DNA of 64,000 nucleotides from Caballeronia sp. GAFFF1 (GCF_023630705.1 NZ_JALQEM010000028.1:62001-126000); one strand, 5' to 3'. Numbered from the stretch's first letter, positions 53,975 to 63,886 are shown. Numbers and translations: made by a program. The notes: a model not told the origin generated them from the sequence alone.

Positions 53975-54615
53975 ATGAAACGCGTGGCTGTTTTGAAACT
54001 GGCGCTGATCGCGTGCTTCTGCGCGCTATCGATAAGCGTTTTCGGCGCGCCCGGCGAAGCGCAATCCGCCCGCCCGCCCGATACGCCAGAGAATGCATCA
54101 TTGGCAAACGGCGACGTCGCGGAACTCGAAGTGTTGACCCGCGACGGCAAGATCATCGTCCTGCGGAAAACCGTGAAGGGCAGTTTCGGCGCGAGTCTCC
54201 ATATTATCGCGAGCAAATGACGTATTACGCGGCGTTGTTTCAAATCGATAAAATCTGGCGCGTATTGAAGACGCAGAACGAGGCGCGCGCCGAATCGGTC
54301 TTTTCGGATTTCGCGAAGTCGTCGGTGACGCTGGCCGATTCGGAGATACGCCGCATCAAGCTCGAAGCTGAAACCGCCTACCTTCAGCGGCAGATCGCCG
54401 CGCAACAGGAACGAGCTAATCGCTTGCCGGCCGATCTCGATGTCGCTCAGGCGCAGCAAAGCGAAGCGGCGAGCCATCAGCAAGCGGAGCAGGACGCCAT
54501 TCGCCGATTGCGCACTGAGCAAGCGGCGGCGCGCGCGCAACTCCACACGCTGCAATTGCGCGTGCAGGGGTTGCAGAAGCAGGCCGACGGCGATCTTCCT
54601 GCAGCCGGGAAATAA
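53975..54615 (+). pseudogene. DUF2968-family secreted protein, frameshifted
   Basis: The first frame (53975-54220) gives a signal peptide and the DUF2968 start, ending early as VKGSFGASLHIIASK. A second frame, one base shifted, continues the family at SPYYREQMTYYAALFQIDK and runs to 54615 with a long coiled-coil (RQIAAQQERANRLPADLDV onward). Joined, they give a normal-length DUF2968 protein. A frameshift near 54195-54205 breaks it. The cause may be a real mutation, a sequencing error or, less likely, programmed slippage. DUF2968 function is unknown. Confidence 0.65.
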
Positions 54616-54801
54616 CGCCTCATTCTCGGCTCGGAAAAGTTCGAGAAATTGGGATTTATCCCTGCGGGAGAGCCAAAATGCGTTGCTAAAATCGCAACGC
54701 TTCAAAACGCCCGCTTCCATTCAAGCCGGGAAAATCAGGCGTCATGTCGTATTGCATGGCGTGCCTGAATCCAGATCTCGCTTTCTCCAATCGAATTAAA
54801 G

Positions 54802-55506
54802 ATGCTTAGAAAAACCGTTGCCGCCGTTCTCGCTGCCGCCGCTGTGCTCGCCGGTTGCTCCACAACTTCCGGGCCGACGTTCAATATCAATGAAATCCAG
54901 ACATCGAGCGGGCAGAAGGCGTTCCGTTCCGAATGCTACGGCGTATTCCAGAACGGCAGTGCGTGCATGCAAGCCGCGCAGAAAATGTGCGGCAATCAGC
55001 CGGTGAATGTGTTGCAGAACGTCGAAGGCACGAATGCGCCGGGCAATGCGGGCGAAGTCGTCTTCACGTGCGGCATGCCGCAGCAAGCACCGGTTGTGCA
55101 GACGCCGGTTCAGCAAGCCGAACCGCAGCCTGTGGTCGCCGCCACGCCGGTCATCGCGCCGGTGCGCAAGGTCACGCTCGACGAGAAGACCAACTTCGCG
55201 TTCGACAGCGCGCAACTCACGCCGAAAGCCCGCGCCATTCTCGACAAGCTCATCGCCGAAGGTCGTGGCGTGACGTTCTCTTCGGTCGTGGTGCAGGGTT
55301 ATACGGATTCCATCGGATCGGCGTCGTACAACGTCGCATTGTCCCAGCGCCGCGCGCGCGCCGTGCTGGAATACCTGAAGACCCACGGCCTGCAAGCGCA
55401 GGACTTCGCGACGAAGGCTTACGGCGAGTCGCATCCCATTGCATCGAACGCGACGAGCGTCGGCCGCGCCGAAAACCGTCGCGTGGAAGTCGTGCTGACG
55501 CAATAA
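54802..55506 (+). CDS. OmpA-family outer membrane lipoprotein
   Basis: This 234-residue protein has lipobox VLAGC (Cys19), an uncharacterised N-terminal half with three Cys residues (SECYG, CMQAA, KMCGN), a Pro/Gln-rich hinge near 100-115, and a C-terminal OmpA peptidoglycan-binding domain (residues ~125-234) with GYTDSIGSASYN, SQRRARAVLEYL and AENRRVEVVL. It anchors the outer membrane to the cell wall. A near-perfect terminator follows. Confidence 0.92.
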   Translation: MLRKTVAAVLAAAAVLAGCSTTSGPTFNINEIQTSSGQKAFRSECYGVFQNGSACMQAAQKMCGNQPVNVLQNVEGTNAPGNAGEVVFTCGMPQQAPVVQTPVQQAEPQPVVAATPVIAPVRKVTLDEKTNFAFDSAQLTPKARAILDKLIAEGRGVTFSSVVVQGYTDSIGSASYNVALSQRRARAVLEYLKTHGLQAQDFATKAYGESHPIASNATSVGRAENRRVEVVLTQ

Positions 55507-55526
55507 CGCGCTGAGGCGTCGCCATG

Positions 55527-55566
55527 AAAAAAAGCTCGCGGACCGCACAGTCCGCGAGCTTTTTTT
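55527..55566 (+). terminator. Strong rho-independent terminator after the OmpA-like gene
   Basis: GCTCGCGGAC and GTCCGCGAGC arms with a six-base loop are flanked by seven A and seven T. It can act in both directions and also serves the convergent ogt gene. Confidence 0.92.
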
Positions 55567-55580
55567 CGTCGTCGCGATCC

Positions 55581-56099
55581 TCAGAAGAGGGCGAGTTGCT
55601 CCCGTCCCCGGCCGCCTTCGAGCGTCAGGAGCGATCGCTTCCGGTCCACGCCGCCTGCATAGCCCGTCAACTCGCCGTCGCCGCCGATCACGCGGTGGCA
55701 CGGCACGATGATCGCCACCGGATTGCGCCCGTTCGCGCCGCCCACGGCCCGCGATGCCCCGGGCGGCAAGCCGAGCCGCCGCGCGAGATCGCCGTAGGTC
55801 CACGCGTCGCCGAAAGGAATCTGGCGCAAAAGGTCCCAGACCTGCTGCTGAAACGGCGTGCCGCGCAGCCTGACCGGCACTGAAAACGTCAGCCGCTCAC
55901 CGGCGAAATATTGGGCGATTTCATCGCGCGCGGCTTCGATCACGCGCGGAGCGGGCCGGTCGTCGTGGTCAATCGCGTGCGGCGGCAGCCCGGCGGGAAA
56001 GTGTTTCTGCCCGACGAAAAAGAGGCCGGTCAGACACGCGTCCTCGGCGCGATACAGAATCGGGCCGAGCGGACTCGGGCGGACGTGGCATTCGGTCAC
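55581..56099 (-). CDS. ogt: Methylated-DNA-[protein]-cysteine S-methyltransferase
   Basis: This 172-residue suicide DNA-repair protein removes O6-alkyl groups from guanine. The acceptor Cys134 is in the invariant PCHRV. The helix-turn-helix RLGLPPGASRAVGGANGRNP contacts DNA, and an N-terminal domain precedes it. There is no AraC-like Ada domain, so it is the stand-alone Ogt type. Confidence 0.93.
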   Translation of the reverse strand: MTECHVRPSPLGPILYRAEDACLTGLFFVGQKHFPAGLPPHAIDHDDRPAPRVIEAARDEIAQYFAGERLTFSVPVRLRGTPFQQQVWDLLRQIPFGDAWTYGDLARRLGLPPGASRAVGGANGRNPVAIIVPCHRVIGGDGELTGYAGGVDRKRSLLTLEGGRGREQLALF

Positions 56100-56126
56100 G
56101 CTGCGCTCTCCAGACCCGCGATGCCG

Positions 56127-56387
56127 TCAGATGAACGGATTGTCGGCCGTGCCGGTGGGCGCGGGCGGCTCGTCCGGCAGCTTTGCCGGCAGATGCGCGT
56201 CCTTCGCGAGCGACTCGACGATTGCGCCGAGCGCGTCGTGCAGCGCCTTCGCGGCGGCGAGGCCGGCCTGGTCCCGCGCGATGGTCAGATCGCCGCTGAT
56301 CGTCACGCGCGTCTTGCCGTTGACGATGTTGATGGCGTCGCCCGCGATGTTCAGGGCGTCGGTATCGTTGGCAAAGGGCTTAAACAC
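56127..56387 (-). CDS. Small hypothetical protein
   Basis: This 86-residue protein begins MFKPFANDTDALNIAGDAIN and contains GKTRVTISGDLTIARDQAG and a Pro-rich tail. It overlaps the end of the nuclease gene by eight bases, so the two are probably translated together. No family is recognised with certainty. It has no signal peptide, so it is likely cytoplasmic, and a partner or inhibitor role for the nuclease is only a guess. Confidence 0.65.
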   Translation of the reverse strand: MFKPFANDTDALNIAGDAINIVNGKTRVTISGDLTIARDQAGLAAAKALHDALGAIVESLAKDAHLPAKLPDEPPAPTGTADNPFI

Positions 56388-57138
56388 CTCTCAATCCTCC
56401 AATTCGTTTGTCTTTGAGCGCGTCCGGAATGCCGGGAAACGCGAGACCGCTCATGGCTTCGAGTTCGCGCACGGTCTTCATCGTATAGGTATCCGTCGGC
56501 GTGTTCTCGACGACCACCGCGAACGCAATCTGCCGCTGCGGCAAATACACGACCTTGTACAACTGCGTCGGCACGAACACGCGCGATTCGCCGATCGTCT
56601 GCAATTGCCGGCCCGAAAAGAGCGGCCCGGTGACGACGTACGCCTCGCCCGATTCCTCCGTGAGCCGGCGCACCGCCTGCTCGATGCGCGACCAGATGCG
56701 CCGGTTGTTCGACGGGTCCTGCGGCACGATGTTCGCGAGCGAGAACGACTCGGCCATGCCCTGCTTGCTCGCGCGATCACCCGCCGGACTCATGTGGCCG
56801 CGGTCGTAGCCGCTGCGCTTGTAGTCGTCGAGTTGCGCGCTGTCGCCGCGCGGCAGCCGCTTGTCGACGAAGAAGCGATTGGTGCGCGTGTTGTCCTTCG
56901 CATCATCGACGCTCTGCGCCGTGAGATGTTCCGCCGACCACAGCGGCCCGTGCGTAACGCCCGAGTGCAGGAGCGCGAAGTCCGAGTAGCAGATTTCCTG
57001 CGTGGACGCTCGCATCTTCGCGTTCGTCACGACGGGTTCGCGCCCGGACGGGCTGAACTGCGGGCAGTCGTTCGCGACCGCGCTGATGCACACGGCGCCG
57101 AGAAGCGCGGCGACGAGTGCCTTGAACCTTGCTTGCAT
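56380..57138 (-). CDS. Secreted DNA/RNA non-specific endonuclease
   Basis: This 252-residue protein has a Sec signal peptide (cleavage near residue 22) and the beta-beta-alpha-metal nuclease motif DRGHMSPAGDR with catalytic His115. FSLANIVPQDPSNNRRIW supplies the metal-binding Asn. Such enzymes degrade DNA and RNA outside the cytoplasm. The ATG at 57138 starts the signal peptide. The frame to 57264 adds no plausible sequence. A small protein overlaps its 3' end. Confidence 0.9.
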   Translation of the reverse strand: MQARFKALVAALLGAVCISAVANDCPQFSPSGREPVVTNAKMRASTQEICYSDFALLHSGVTHGPLWSAEHLTAQSVDDAKDNTRTNRFFVDKRLPRGDSAQLDDYKRSGYDRGHMSPAGDRASKQGMAESFSLANIVPQDPSNNRRIWSRIEQAVRRLTEESGEAYVVTGPLFSGRQLQTIGESRVFVPTQLYKVVYLPQRQIAFAVVVENTPTDTYTMKTVRELEAMSGLAFPGIPDALKDKRIGGLRGV

Positions 57139-57281
57139 GCTTTGAAATTCCCGACTGATTGCGATGCTTCGAACACCCCCGGCCGCGCCCGATTCGATGC
57201 GCGGCCAGCGAGGGCGGCACAGTATAAGGGCTTGCCGCGCGCTAGAATCGCTCGGGCCATTCATCTCGATAAAAACAGCCC

Positions 57282-58322
57282 ATGAAATCGATGCCTGTCT
57301 TCGCGCGATCCCTGCTGCTGACTCTGGCCTCGTGCGCGTCGTTGATCGCGGCAGCGCCCGCGTCCGCCGATGAACCCGCCTACGGTCCCGAGTTGCAGGG
57401 CTTCGACTATCCGTATCCGGTCGCGCGCTTCGCGTTCACGTCGCAGCGGCAGGTGCTGCGCATGGCGTATATGGACGTGCATCCGGCGCACCCCAACGGG
57501 CGCACGGCGGTGCTGCTGCACGGGAAGAACTTCTGCGCGGCGACGTGGAAACAGACCATCGAGACGTTGTCCGATGCGGGCTATCGCGTGATTGCGCCGG
57601 ATCAGATCGGCTTTTGCAAGTCGACGAAGCCCGAGCGGTATCAGTACAGTTTCCAGCAACTGGCGCGCAACACGCACGCGCTGCTCGGCGCGCTCGGCGT
57701 GAATCGCGCGACGCTGATCGCGCATTCGACCGGCGGCATGATCGCGGTTCGGTACGCGCTCATGTATCCGCAGGAGACCGAGCAACTGGCGCTCGTCAAT
57801 CCGATCGGGCTGGAGGACTGGAAGGCGAAGGGTGTGCCGTCCATTTCCATCGACGACTGGTATGCGCGCGAGCTCAAGACGAGCGCCGAGGGCATTCGCA
57901 ATTACGAGAAGAACACGTATTACGCGGGTCAGTGGCGCGACGACTACGAGCCGTGGGTGCAGATGCTCGCGGGCATGTATCGCGGGCCGGGGAAGGATAT
58001 CGTCGCGTGGAATTCGGCGCTGCTGTACGACATGATTTATACGCAGCCCGTCGTCTACGAGTTCGACCGCATCAAGCCGCCGACGCTGCTGCTGATCGGC
58101 GACAAGGATACGACAGCCATCGGCAAGGACCTCGCGCCGCCCGACATTCGCGCGACGCTCGGGCGCTACCCCGAATTGGCGAAACTGGCGAAGGAGCGGA
58201 TTCCGAACGCGACGCTTGTCGAGTTTCCGGACGCCGGGCACGCGCCGCAGATGCAGGAGCCGGCGGCGTTCCATAAGGCGTTGCTCGATGGGCTCGCGGC
58301 GGTGCATCCGAAAGCCGAATGA
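57282..58322 (+). CDS. Secreted alpha/beta hydrolase
   Basis: This 346-residue protein has an N-terminal signal peptide (to about residue 30, ending ASADEPA) and an alpha/beta hydrolase fold: LLHGKNF oxyanion region, nucleophile Ser149 in AHSTGG, acid in GDKDTTAIG and His in DAGHAPQ. A cap region spans residues ~185-245. It resembles epoxide-hydrolase/haloperoxidase-like hydrolases. The substrate is unknown. It ends four bases before the stop of the convergent MATE gene. Confidence 0.88.
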   Translation: MKSMPVFARSLLLTLASCASLIAAAPASADEPAYGPELQGFDYPYPVARFAFTSQRQVLRMAYMDVHPAHPNGRTAVLLHGKNFCAATWKQTIETLSDAGYRVIAPDQIGFCKSTKPERYQYSFQQLARNTHALLGALGVNRATLIAHSTGGMIAVRYALMYPQETEQLALVNPIGLEDWKAKGVPSISIDDWYARELKTSAEGIRNYEKNTYYAGQWRDDYEPWVQMLAGMYRGPGKDIVAWNSALLYDMIYTQPVVYEFDRIKPPTLLLIGDKDTTAIGKDLAPPDIRATLGRYPELAKLAKERIPNATLVEFPDAGHAPQMQEPAAFHKALLDGLAAVHPKAE

Positions 58323-58326
58323 CGCT

Positions 58327-59685
58327 TCACCGCGAATGGCCCGCGCACGACGCCCGCTCGACCGAAGGCAGCTGAACCAGCAGCGTGACGCCTCGCGCGA
58401 CCATGAAAACGGCGAGCGCGAGCCATAACCCGTGATTGCCGAGCGCGCCCGTGAAGGCCCAAGCCGCGAGCAGAAAGATGGCGGCTGACGCGGGCATCGC
58501 GCGCATCAGTTCGCGCGTGCCGGTCGCGCCGATGAACACGCCGTCGAGCTGAAAGCCGGCGACGGACACGAGCGGCAGAATCGCCGCCCACGGCAGAAAG
58601 CGCAGCGCCGCCGCGCGCACGGCGGCCTGATCCGTCAGCCGTCCGATGATCCATTCGCCGCCCAGCCAATAGACGACGGAAAAGCCCGCCGCGCCGATGG
58701 CGGACCACAGCATCGTCACCTTGACGGCCTGACGGAACGCGTGGCGGTCGCGCGCACCGGCGGCCGCGCCGACCAGCGCTTCGGCGGCGTGCGCGAAGCC
58801 GTCGAGTCCGAATGCCATGAACGTCTGAAAGTTCAGCAGGAGCGCGTTAGCGGCGAGAATCGTGTCGCCCTGACGCGCGCCCACGTGCGCGAACCAGCCG
58901 AACGCGCCCAGCAGACACAGCGTGCGCACGAAAATATCGCGGTTGAGGGCGACGAGGCGCCTGATCGCGCGTGCATCGATCAGGCTGCGGAGCGCGAGCG
59001 GCGGCAAGCCGCGCTCGCGCAGATGCCAGAGAATGGCGAGACCGAACGCGAAGCCGCAGAAATCGGCGAAGGCGGTTGCCGCGCCGATGCCCGCGATGCT
59101 CCAGCCGAAGCGATACACGAAAAGCAGCACCGCGACGATGTTCACGGCGTTGATGAACACCTGCGACGCGAGCGCGAGCCGCACGCGCTGGCAGCCGAGC
59201 AGATAGCCGAGCACCGCGTAGTTGCCGAGCGCGAACGGCGCGGCCCAGATGCGCGCGTGGCAATACGCGCTCGCCGTCTGCTGCACGGCCGCGCTGCCGC
59301 CGAGCGCGGCGAGCGCATAGCGGATGATCGGCGCTTGCAGCGCGAGCACGGCCACGCCGATCGCGAGCGCCAGCATCAGCGCGCGCAGCACGTGTGCGCG
59401 CAGCGCGGCGGCATCGCGCGCGCCGAACGCCTGCGCCACGAGCCCGGTCGTGCCCATGCGCAGAAAGCCGAAGCCCCAGAACACGAAGCTGAAGACGAGC
59501 CCGCCGAGCGCCACGCCGCCGAGATACTGCGGGCCGTCGAGATGGCCGGCGACGGCGGTATCGACCGCGCCGAGAATCGGCTGAGTCAGATTCGCGAGGA
59601 CGATGGGGAAAGCGAGCGTCAGCACGCGGCGATGCCAGTGCGTGGGCAGGGCGGCGCGTTGCGAGGAATCGTCGGGAGCGGTCAA
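58327..59685 (-). CDS. MATE-family efflux transporter (DinF-like)
   Basis: This 452-residue protein has about twelve membrane segments and two-fold MATE repeat organisation. The N-terminal LTLAFPIVLANLTQPILGAVDTAVAG and LRMGTTGLVAQAFGARD are typical. It probably exports drugs or toxic metabolites against a Na+ or H+ gradient. The ATG at 59685 matches the family start. It is divergent from ynfA. Confidence 0.9.
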   Translation of the reverse strand: MTAPDDSSQRAALPTHWHRRVLTLAFPIVLANLTQPILGAVDTAVAGHLDGPQYLGGVALGGLVFSFVFWGFGFLRMGTTGLVAQAFGARDAAALRAHVLRALMLALAIGVAVLALQAPIIRYALAALGGSAAVQQTASAYCHARIWAAPFALGNYAVLGYLLGCQRVRLALASQVFINAVNIVAVLLFVYRFGWSIAGIGAATAFADFCGFAFGLAILWHLRERGLPPLALRSLIDARAIRRLVALNRDIFVRTLCLLGAFGWFAHVGARQGDTILAANALLLNFQTFMAFGLDGFAHAAEALVGAAAGARDRHAFRQAVKVTMLWSAIGAAGFSVVYWLGGEWIIGRLTDQAAVRAAALRFLPWAAILPLVSVAGFQLDGVFIGATGTRELMRAMPASAAIFLLAAWAFTGALGNHGLWLALAVFMVARGVTLLVQLPSVERASCAGHSR

Positions 59686-59797
59686 GTGGCTTAGAAGGGC
59701 GTCGGAGGGAAACGCGACATTGTCGTCAGCGCAGGGCGACGGCGCAACGTCCGAGCCCAGCCGATAATGCGAATCCAGTCAGCGCCTTCGCCCTTCG

Positions 59798-60115
59798 ATG
59801 AGAACTTTCCTGCTGTATGTCCTGACCGCCATAGCCGAAATCGCGGGCTGCTATTTCCCGTACCGATGGCTCAAAGGCGGCGGCTCGCCGTGGCTGATCG
59901 TGCCGGGCGCGCTGTCGCTCGCGCTCTTCGCGTGGCTGCTGACCTTGCACGATGCCGCCGCCGGACGCGTCTATGCGGCGTATGGCGGCGTCTATATCGG
60001 CGTGGCGATTGCGTGGCTATGGGCGGTCGAGCGCATCCGGCCGAGCGCGTGGGACGTGGCAGGCGCGGCGATCGCGCTCGTCGGCATGTGCGTGATCGCC
60101 TTTCAGCCGCGTTGA
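59798..60115 (+). CDS. YnfA-family (UPF0060) membrane protein
   Basis: This 105-residue, four-helix membrane protein carries the family signatures [20 protein letters not shown] and [20 protein letters not shown]. Members resemble small multidrug-resistance transporters in size and layout, and efflux has been proposed. It fits the usual length exactly. Confidence 0.9.
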   Translation: MRTFLLYVLTAIAEIAGCYFPYRWLKGGGSPWLIVPGALSLALFAWLLTLHDAAAGRVYAAYGGVYIGVAIAWLWAVERIRPSAWDVAGAAIALVGMCVIAFQPR

Positions 60116-60130
60116 CGCGTCACGGTCACA

Positions 60131-61153
60131 TCACGCTTCGAGCGCGAGCAGCGCGAAGGTCGCGAGCCAGTGCTCGCCCATGTAGTCGCCCGCGACATGT
60201 TCGATGCCGGCCGCGAGGTGCTCGGCGGCGCTCGCCTCCAGCACGGCGACGCGCGCATCGCCGGGCGGCAGCGCCCGCGCGATCGTGCGCTGACACCACG
60301 CGCGGCTCAGGTTCAGGCCGTCGAGATGCGCAAGCTTGCCGTCGCTGCGGTCCGTGACGGTGGCGGGCAGGAACAGCGTCGCCGGTTCCCGGTCGGCGAG
60401 GCGCGGCAGGAAGGCATCGAGCCAGCCGGCGAAGCGTGCGTCGGGCAGGACGTGACGCATGAGCACGGCTTCCATCAGCGAAGGCGACAGAAATTCGTCG
60501 CCCGCAGGCTCCCACGCCTGACACCCCGCGTCGTTCTCGAACCAGCGCCTCGCGGTTGCGACGAGCAGCCGTTCGAACGACGCATTGCCGACGGCGCGCG
60601 CGTAGCCGAGCGAGAGCGTCAGCGCGAACGCCATGTTGAAATGTGTGCCCACGCGCAGCGGATACGTCGACTTAGGCAGGAACTCCGTGAAGCGATCGAC
60701 GAACGCATCCGCGAGCGGTTGCAGCGCGCGTGCCCAGCGCGCGCCGTCGGTCGATTGCATCGCGTGCAACTGGCCCGCGAGCGCTAGCAGCCACGCCCAG
60801 CCGTACGGCCGCTCGAAACCACGCGACGCGGGGCGCTCCAGATAAGCGACTTCGGCGGCGACATTCGCCTCGGTAAAATGCTCGTCGATGACCGCGCGAA
60901 TGCGCCCGGCTTCGGCCAGGCCGGGAAAGCGATCGAAGAGGCACGCAATCAGCCAGTAGCCGTGCACGCACGAATGCCAGTCGAAGCTGCCGTAGAAGAT
61001 CGGATGCAGCGCGCGCGGGCTTTGCGCGTCCGCATCGCTCGCCAGCACGTGATCGAGCTTGTTCGGGTACTCGCGCGTCAAATGGCCGAGCGCCACTTGC
61101 GCGAACTTCGACGCGAGCGCGGCGTCGAGCGTGACCGGTTTCTGCTTGTCCAT
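60131..61153 (-). CDS. DUF2891-family protein
   Basis: This 340-residue soluble, mostly helical protein shows family landmarks ALHPIFYGSFDWHSCVHGYW, GRPYGWAW-like (RPYGWAWLLAL) and THFNMAF. The regular aromatic and His-containing helices resemble an alpha/alpha toroid, perhaps a glycan-active fold, but no activity is established. A 13-base perfect inverted repeat lies about 40 bases upstream of its start. Confidence 0.85.
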   Translation of the reverse strand: MDKQKPVTLDAALASKFAQVALGHLTREYPNKLDHVLASDADAQSPRALHPIFYGSFDWHSCVHGYWLIACLFDRFPGLAEAGRIRAVIDEHFTEANVAAEVAYLERPASRGFERPYGWAWLLALAGQLHAMQSTDGARWARALQPLADAFVDRFTEFLPKSTYPLRVGTHFNMAFALTLSLGYARAVGNASFERLLVATARRWFENDAGCQAWEPAGDEFLSPSLMEAVLMRHVLPDARFAGWLDAFLPRLADREPATLFLPATVTDRSDGKLAHLDGLNLSRAWCQRTIARALPPGDARVAVLEASAAEHLAAGIEHVAGDYMGEHWLATFALLALEA

Positions 61154-61193
61154 GCAAACCTCGCGTTTCCGTTATCCGATTCGGCCTGAAACC

Positions 61194-61226
61194 GAGACTT
61201 TATCGATAAATGCTCGATAAAGTCTC
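61194..61226. promoter_or_regulatory. Long perfect inverted repeat upstream of DUF2891 gene
   Basis: GAGACTTTATCGA and TCGATAAAGTCTC form 13-base perfect arms around a seven-base TAAATGC spacer. It lies between the divergent DUF2891 and kgtP genes, with no T-tract, so an operator is more likely than a terminator. The rest of the 310-base gap (61154-61463) holds no supported gene. Confidence 0.55.
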
Positions 61227-61463
61227 TCACTGGGGAAATCACCTAGCCATGGGCGAGAAGAAGGCCGCTCGTCCGCCGCCCGCCGTGCATACACTCGTTG
61301 CAAGCTGCGAGAAAGGGCTTCGCGCCGATCACATGACACGCGGTTTCGCGCGCCGACGCGCCGACGCGTCGTTTAAACTTGCGCCCGAACGCCGAAAGAG
61401 CGTTCCGTCCCGGACTTGAGCGCCGGGCTTGCCATCCGACAGAGACACAAGAGTTCAGCACAC

Positions 61464-62759
61464 ATGACCGATCTTCCCCAATACACCGCAGAGGACACCC
61501 GGCGACGCGTTTTCGCCATCGTCGGCGCATCGTCGGGCAATCTCGTCGAATGGTTCGACTTCTATATCTATTCGTTCCTTGCGCTGTACTTCTCGGCCGC
61601 GTTCTTCCCCGGAAGCAATCCGACCGTGCAGCTGCTCAACACGGCGGGCGTGTTCGCGGCGGGCTTTCTGATGCGTCCGATCGGCGGCTGGCTGTTCGGC
61701 CGGATCGCCGACAAGCACGGCCGCCGAAACGCGATGATGATCTCCGTGCTCATGATGTGCGGCGGCTCGCTCGTCATCACCTTTCTGCCGACTTACGCGA
61801 GCATCGGCGCATGGGCGCCGCTCCTGCTCTTGATCGCGCGGCTGTTTCAGGGCTTGTCGGTGGGCGGCGAATATGGCACGAGCGCCACGTATATGAGCGA
61901 AGTGGCGCTGCGCGGCCGGCGCGGATTCTTTGCGTCATTCCAGTACGTCACGCTGATCGGCGGGCAGCTCGCCGCGCTGCTCGTGCTCGTCATCCTCCAG
62001 CTTTTTCTGTCGACGGAAGAACTGAAGGCGTGGGGCTGGCGGATTCCGTTTTTCGTGGGCGCGTGCGCGGCGCTCGTTTCGCTGTATCTGCGCCGATCGC
62101 TCAATGAAACGACGACCGCCGAAATCCGCGAGCGCAAGGAAGCCGGCACGCTCGCCGGGCTGATGCAGCACAAGGGCGCGTTCATGACCGTGGTCGGCTT
62201 CACGGCGGGCGGCTCGCTCATCTTCTACACGTTCACCACGTACATGCAGAAGTATCTGGTCAACACCGCGGGCATGCACGCGAAGACCGCGAGCAACGTG
62301 ATGACGGTCGCGCTCCTCGTCTATATGCTGTTGCAACCGGTGTTCGGCGCGCTGTCGGACCGCATCGGCCGCCGCCAGTCGATGCTGTGGTTCGGCGCGC
62401 TCGCCACGCTGTGCACGGTGCCGCTGCTGCACGCGCTGCGCGACGTGACGAGTCCGGTCATGGCGTTCGTGCTCGTCGTCGCGGCGCTCGCCATCGTGAG
62501 CTTTTATACGTCGATCAGCGGTCTCATCAAGGCCGAGATGTTTCCGCCGGAAGTGCGCGCGCTGGGCGTGGGTCTTTCGTATGCGGTAGCGAACGCCGTG
62601 TTCGGCGGATCGGCGGAATATGTCGCCCTCAAGTTCAAGACGGAGGGCATGGAGTCCGGCTTTTACTGGTATGTAACGGTCATGTGCGCGATCTCGCTTC
62701 TGGTGTCTTGGAGGATGATGGACCCGAGCAAGGAAGGGTATCTGCGCAACGAACCGTAA
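61464..62759 (+). CDS. kgtP: Alpha-ketoglutarate:H+ symporter (KgtP-type MFS)
   Basis: This 431-residue, 12-helix transporter is very close to KgtP as I recall it: [77 protein letters not shown] and [20 protein letters not shown]. It imports 2-oxoglutarate with protons. The ATG at 61464 gives the expected N-terminus. An in-frame extension to 61416 is non-conserved. It stands alone. Confidence 0.93.
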   Translation: MTDLPQYTAEDTRRRVFAIVGASSGNLVEWFDFYIYSFLALYFSAAFFPGSNPTVQLLNTAGVFAAGFLMRPIGGWLFGRIADKHGRRNAMMISVLMMCGGSLVITFLPTYASIGAWAPLLLLIARLFQGLSVGGEYGTSATYMSEVALRGRRGFFASFQYVTLIGGQLAALLVLVILQLFLSTEELKAWGWRIPFFVGACAALVSLYLRRSLNETTTAEIRERKEAGTLAGLMQHKGAFMTVVGFTAGGSLIFYTFTTYMQKYLVNTAGMHAKTASNVMTVALLVYMLLQPVFGALSDRIGRRQSMLWFGALATLCTVPLLHALRDVTSPVMAFVLVVAALAIVSFYTSISGLIKAEMFPPEVRALGVGLSYAVANAVFGGSAEYVALKFKTEGMESGFYWYVTVMCAISLLVSWRMMDPSKEGYLRNEP

Positions 62760-62999
62760 GCTTTCTGCCGCGTCCGGACCAGCGCGGCATTCTCAATCCG
62801 GCGCACCCGGCGCGGACATCGAAGTCCGCCCGGCTTGCCGATGTCGGTAGTATGGTGTTTTATGCGGTATGTATCGGTAGACGACGCGCCGGGCCCGGCG
62901 CGCGGTGGCAACTGGAAACAGGATAAGCATGCGCGCGGCCGGATCGCGCGCTACAGCGAGGCGCGGCGTGCTGCGTCCCGGTCTGCAGGGAGCCTGTCC

Positions 63000-63674
63000 A
63001 TGGAAGATTTCGACGAAACGTTGTTTGTCGTCTGGCGATCGAACCTGAACGTTCTGGTCGGTTCGCCTGGCGGCGCGGCGCGTCTTGCGCGCATGATGAA
63101 CTTCTCGCCGTCGTTCATGAAGCTCATCGTCGCGGGTCAACGGGACTTCAACGAGGAGTTCGTGCGCGGCATCGAACTCGTGTCCGGCCTGCCGCCTCAT
63201 TGGATGGACGAGCGCCGCAATGCCGCCGACGTGCCCGCCGAAGTCAAGCGCGCGCTCGACGAAGAAAGGCCGTTCGCCGTCTTTCGCGGCACCGCGCACC
63301 CCGCGCCGAAGCGTTCCGTGTTGCGCGGCCCGGAGCCGCTTCTCTCGCAGACGGAAGCCACGCGGCGCGTCGCCGATCTCGCGCAACAGCAGGCGGAAGT
63401 CAACCGGCGCGATCTGCTTTTCAGGAAGAATCGGGAACTGCTGTCACAGGATTTGCGCCGGCTGGAACGCCAGCTCGGACTGCTGCAAGTGGAACCGATG
63501 CTGCCGCGAGCCGACGAACTCATCGCCTCCGACCGCATGAGCGAAGCGGCAAAGGCCGATCTGTCCGGGCGGCTCGAACAGATCGACAAGCACGTGAAGC
63601 TGCTGCATCAGCACGTCGAGAAACTCGTCGCGCTGCTTTCGACGCCGGACGAGCCGGGTCCGAACGACAGCTGA
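63000..63674 (+). CDS. Hypothetical cytoplasmic protein with coiled-coil C-terminus
   Basis: This 224-residue protein has an N-terminal helical segment resembling a small HTH domain (NLNVLVGSPGGAARLARMMN, then FSPSFMKLIVAGQRDF) and a long C-terminal coiled-coil (residues ~115-215) rich in Leu, Gln, Arg and Glu. Together they suggest a DNA-binding or scaffolding protein of unknown role. AGGGAG precedes the ATG. An upstream in-frame extension to 62835 is non-conserved. Confidence 0.65.
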   Translation: MEDFDETLFVVWRSNLNVLVGSPGGAARLARMMNFSPSFMKLIVAGQRDFNEEFVRGIELVSGLPPHWMDERRNAADVPAEVKRALDEERPFAVFRGTAHPAPKRSVLRGPEPLLSQTEATRRVADLAQQQAEVNRRDLLFRKNRELLSQDLRRLERQLGLLQVEPMLPRADELIASDRMSEAAKADLSGRLEQIDKHVKLLHQHVEKLVALLSTPDEPGPNDS

Positions 63675-63675
63675 T

Positions 63676-63837
63676 TTACTTCTTCGCTCGCTTGTCTTCG
63701 GCTTGTGACTCCGGCTCAGGATGCACCGCAATCGGATCGCTGGCCGGGAACGTCTCTTCGAGGGCTTCGTCGAGCAAGTCCTCCTCGTTCGCCGGGTTCT
63801 GCTCTTTCGTCGGTTCTTTCTGGCGTGGCTGGGTCAT
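63676..63837 (-). CDS. Small acidic conserved hypothetical protein
   Basis: This 53-residue protein contains DLLDEALEETFPASDPIAV, a short motif that recurs in small proteins of many proteobacteria, often near stress genes. It is very hydrophilic and probably unstructured. GGAG lies upstream of the ATG at 63837. It converges with the coiled-coil gene, with stops almost touching. Function is unknown. Confidence 0.7.
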   Translation of the reverse strand: MTQPRQKEPTKEQNPANEEDLLDEALEETFPASDPIAVHPEPESQAEDKRAKK

Positions 63838-63886
63838 GGCGCGCTCCGCGATGTGAGTCGGACGTCTCAATATAGCAGTCGCGCCA

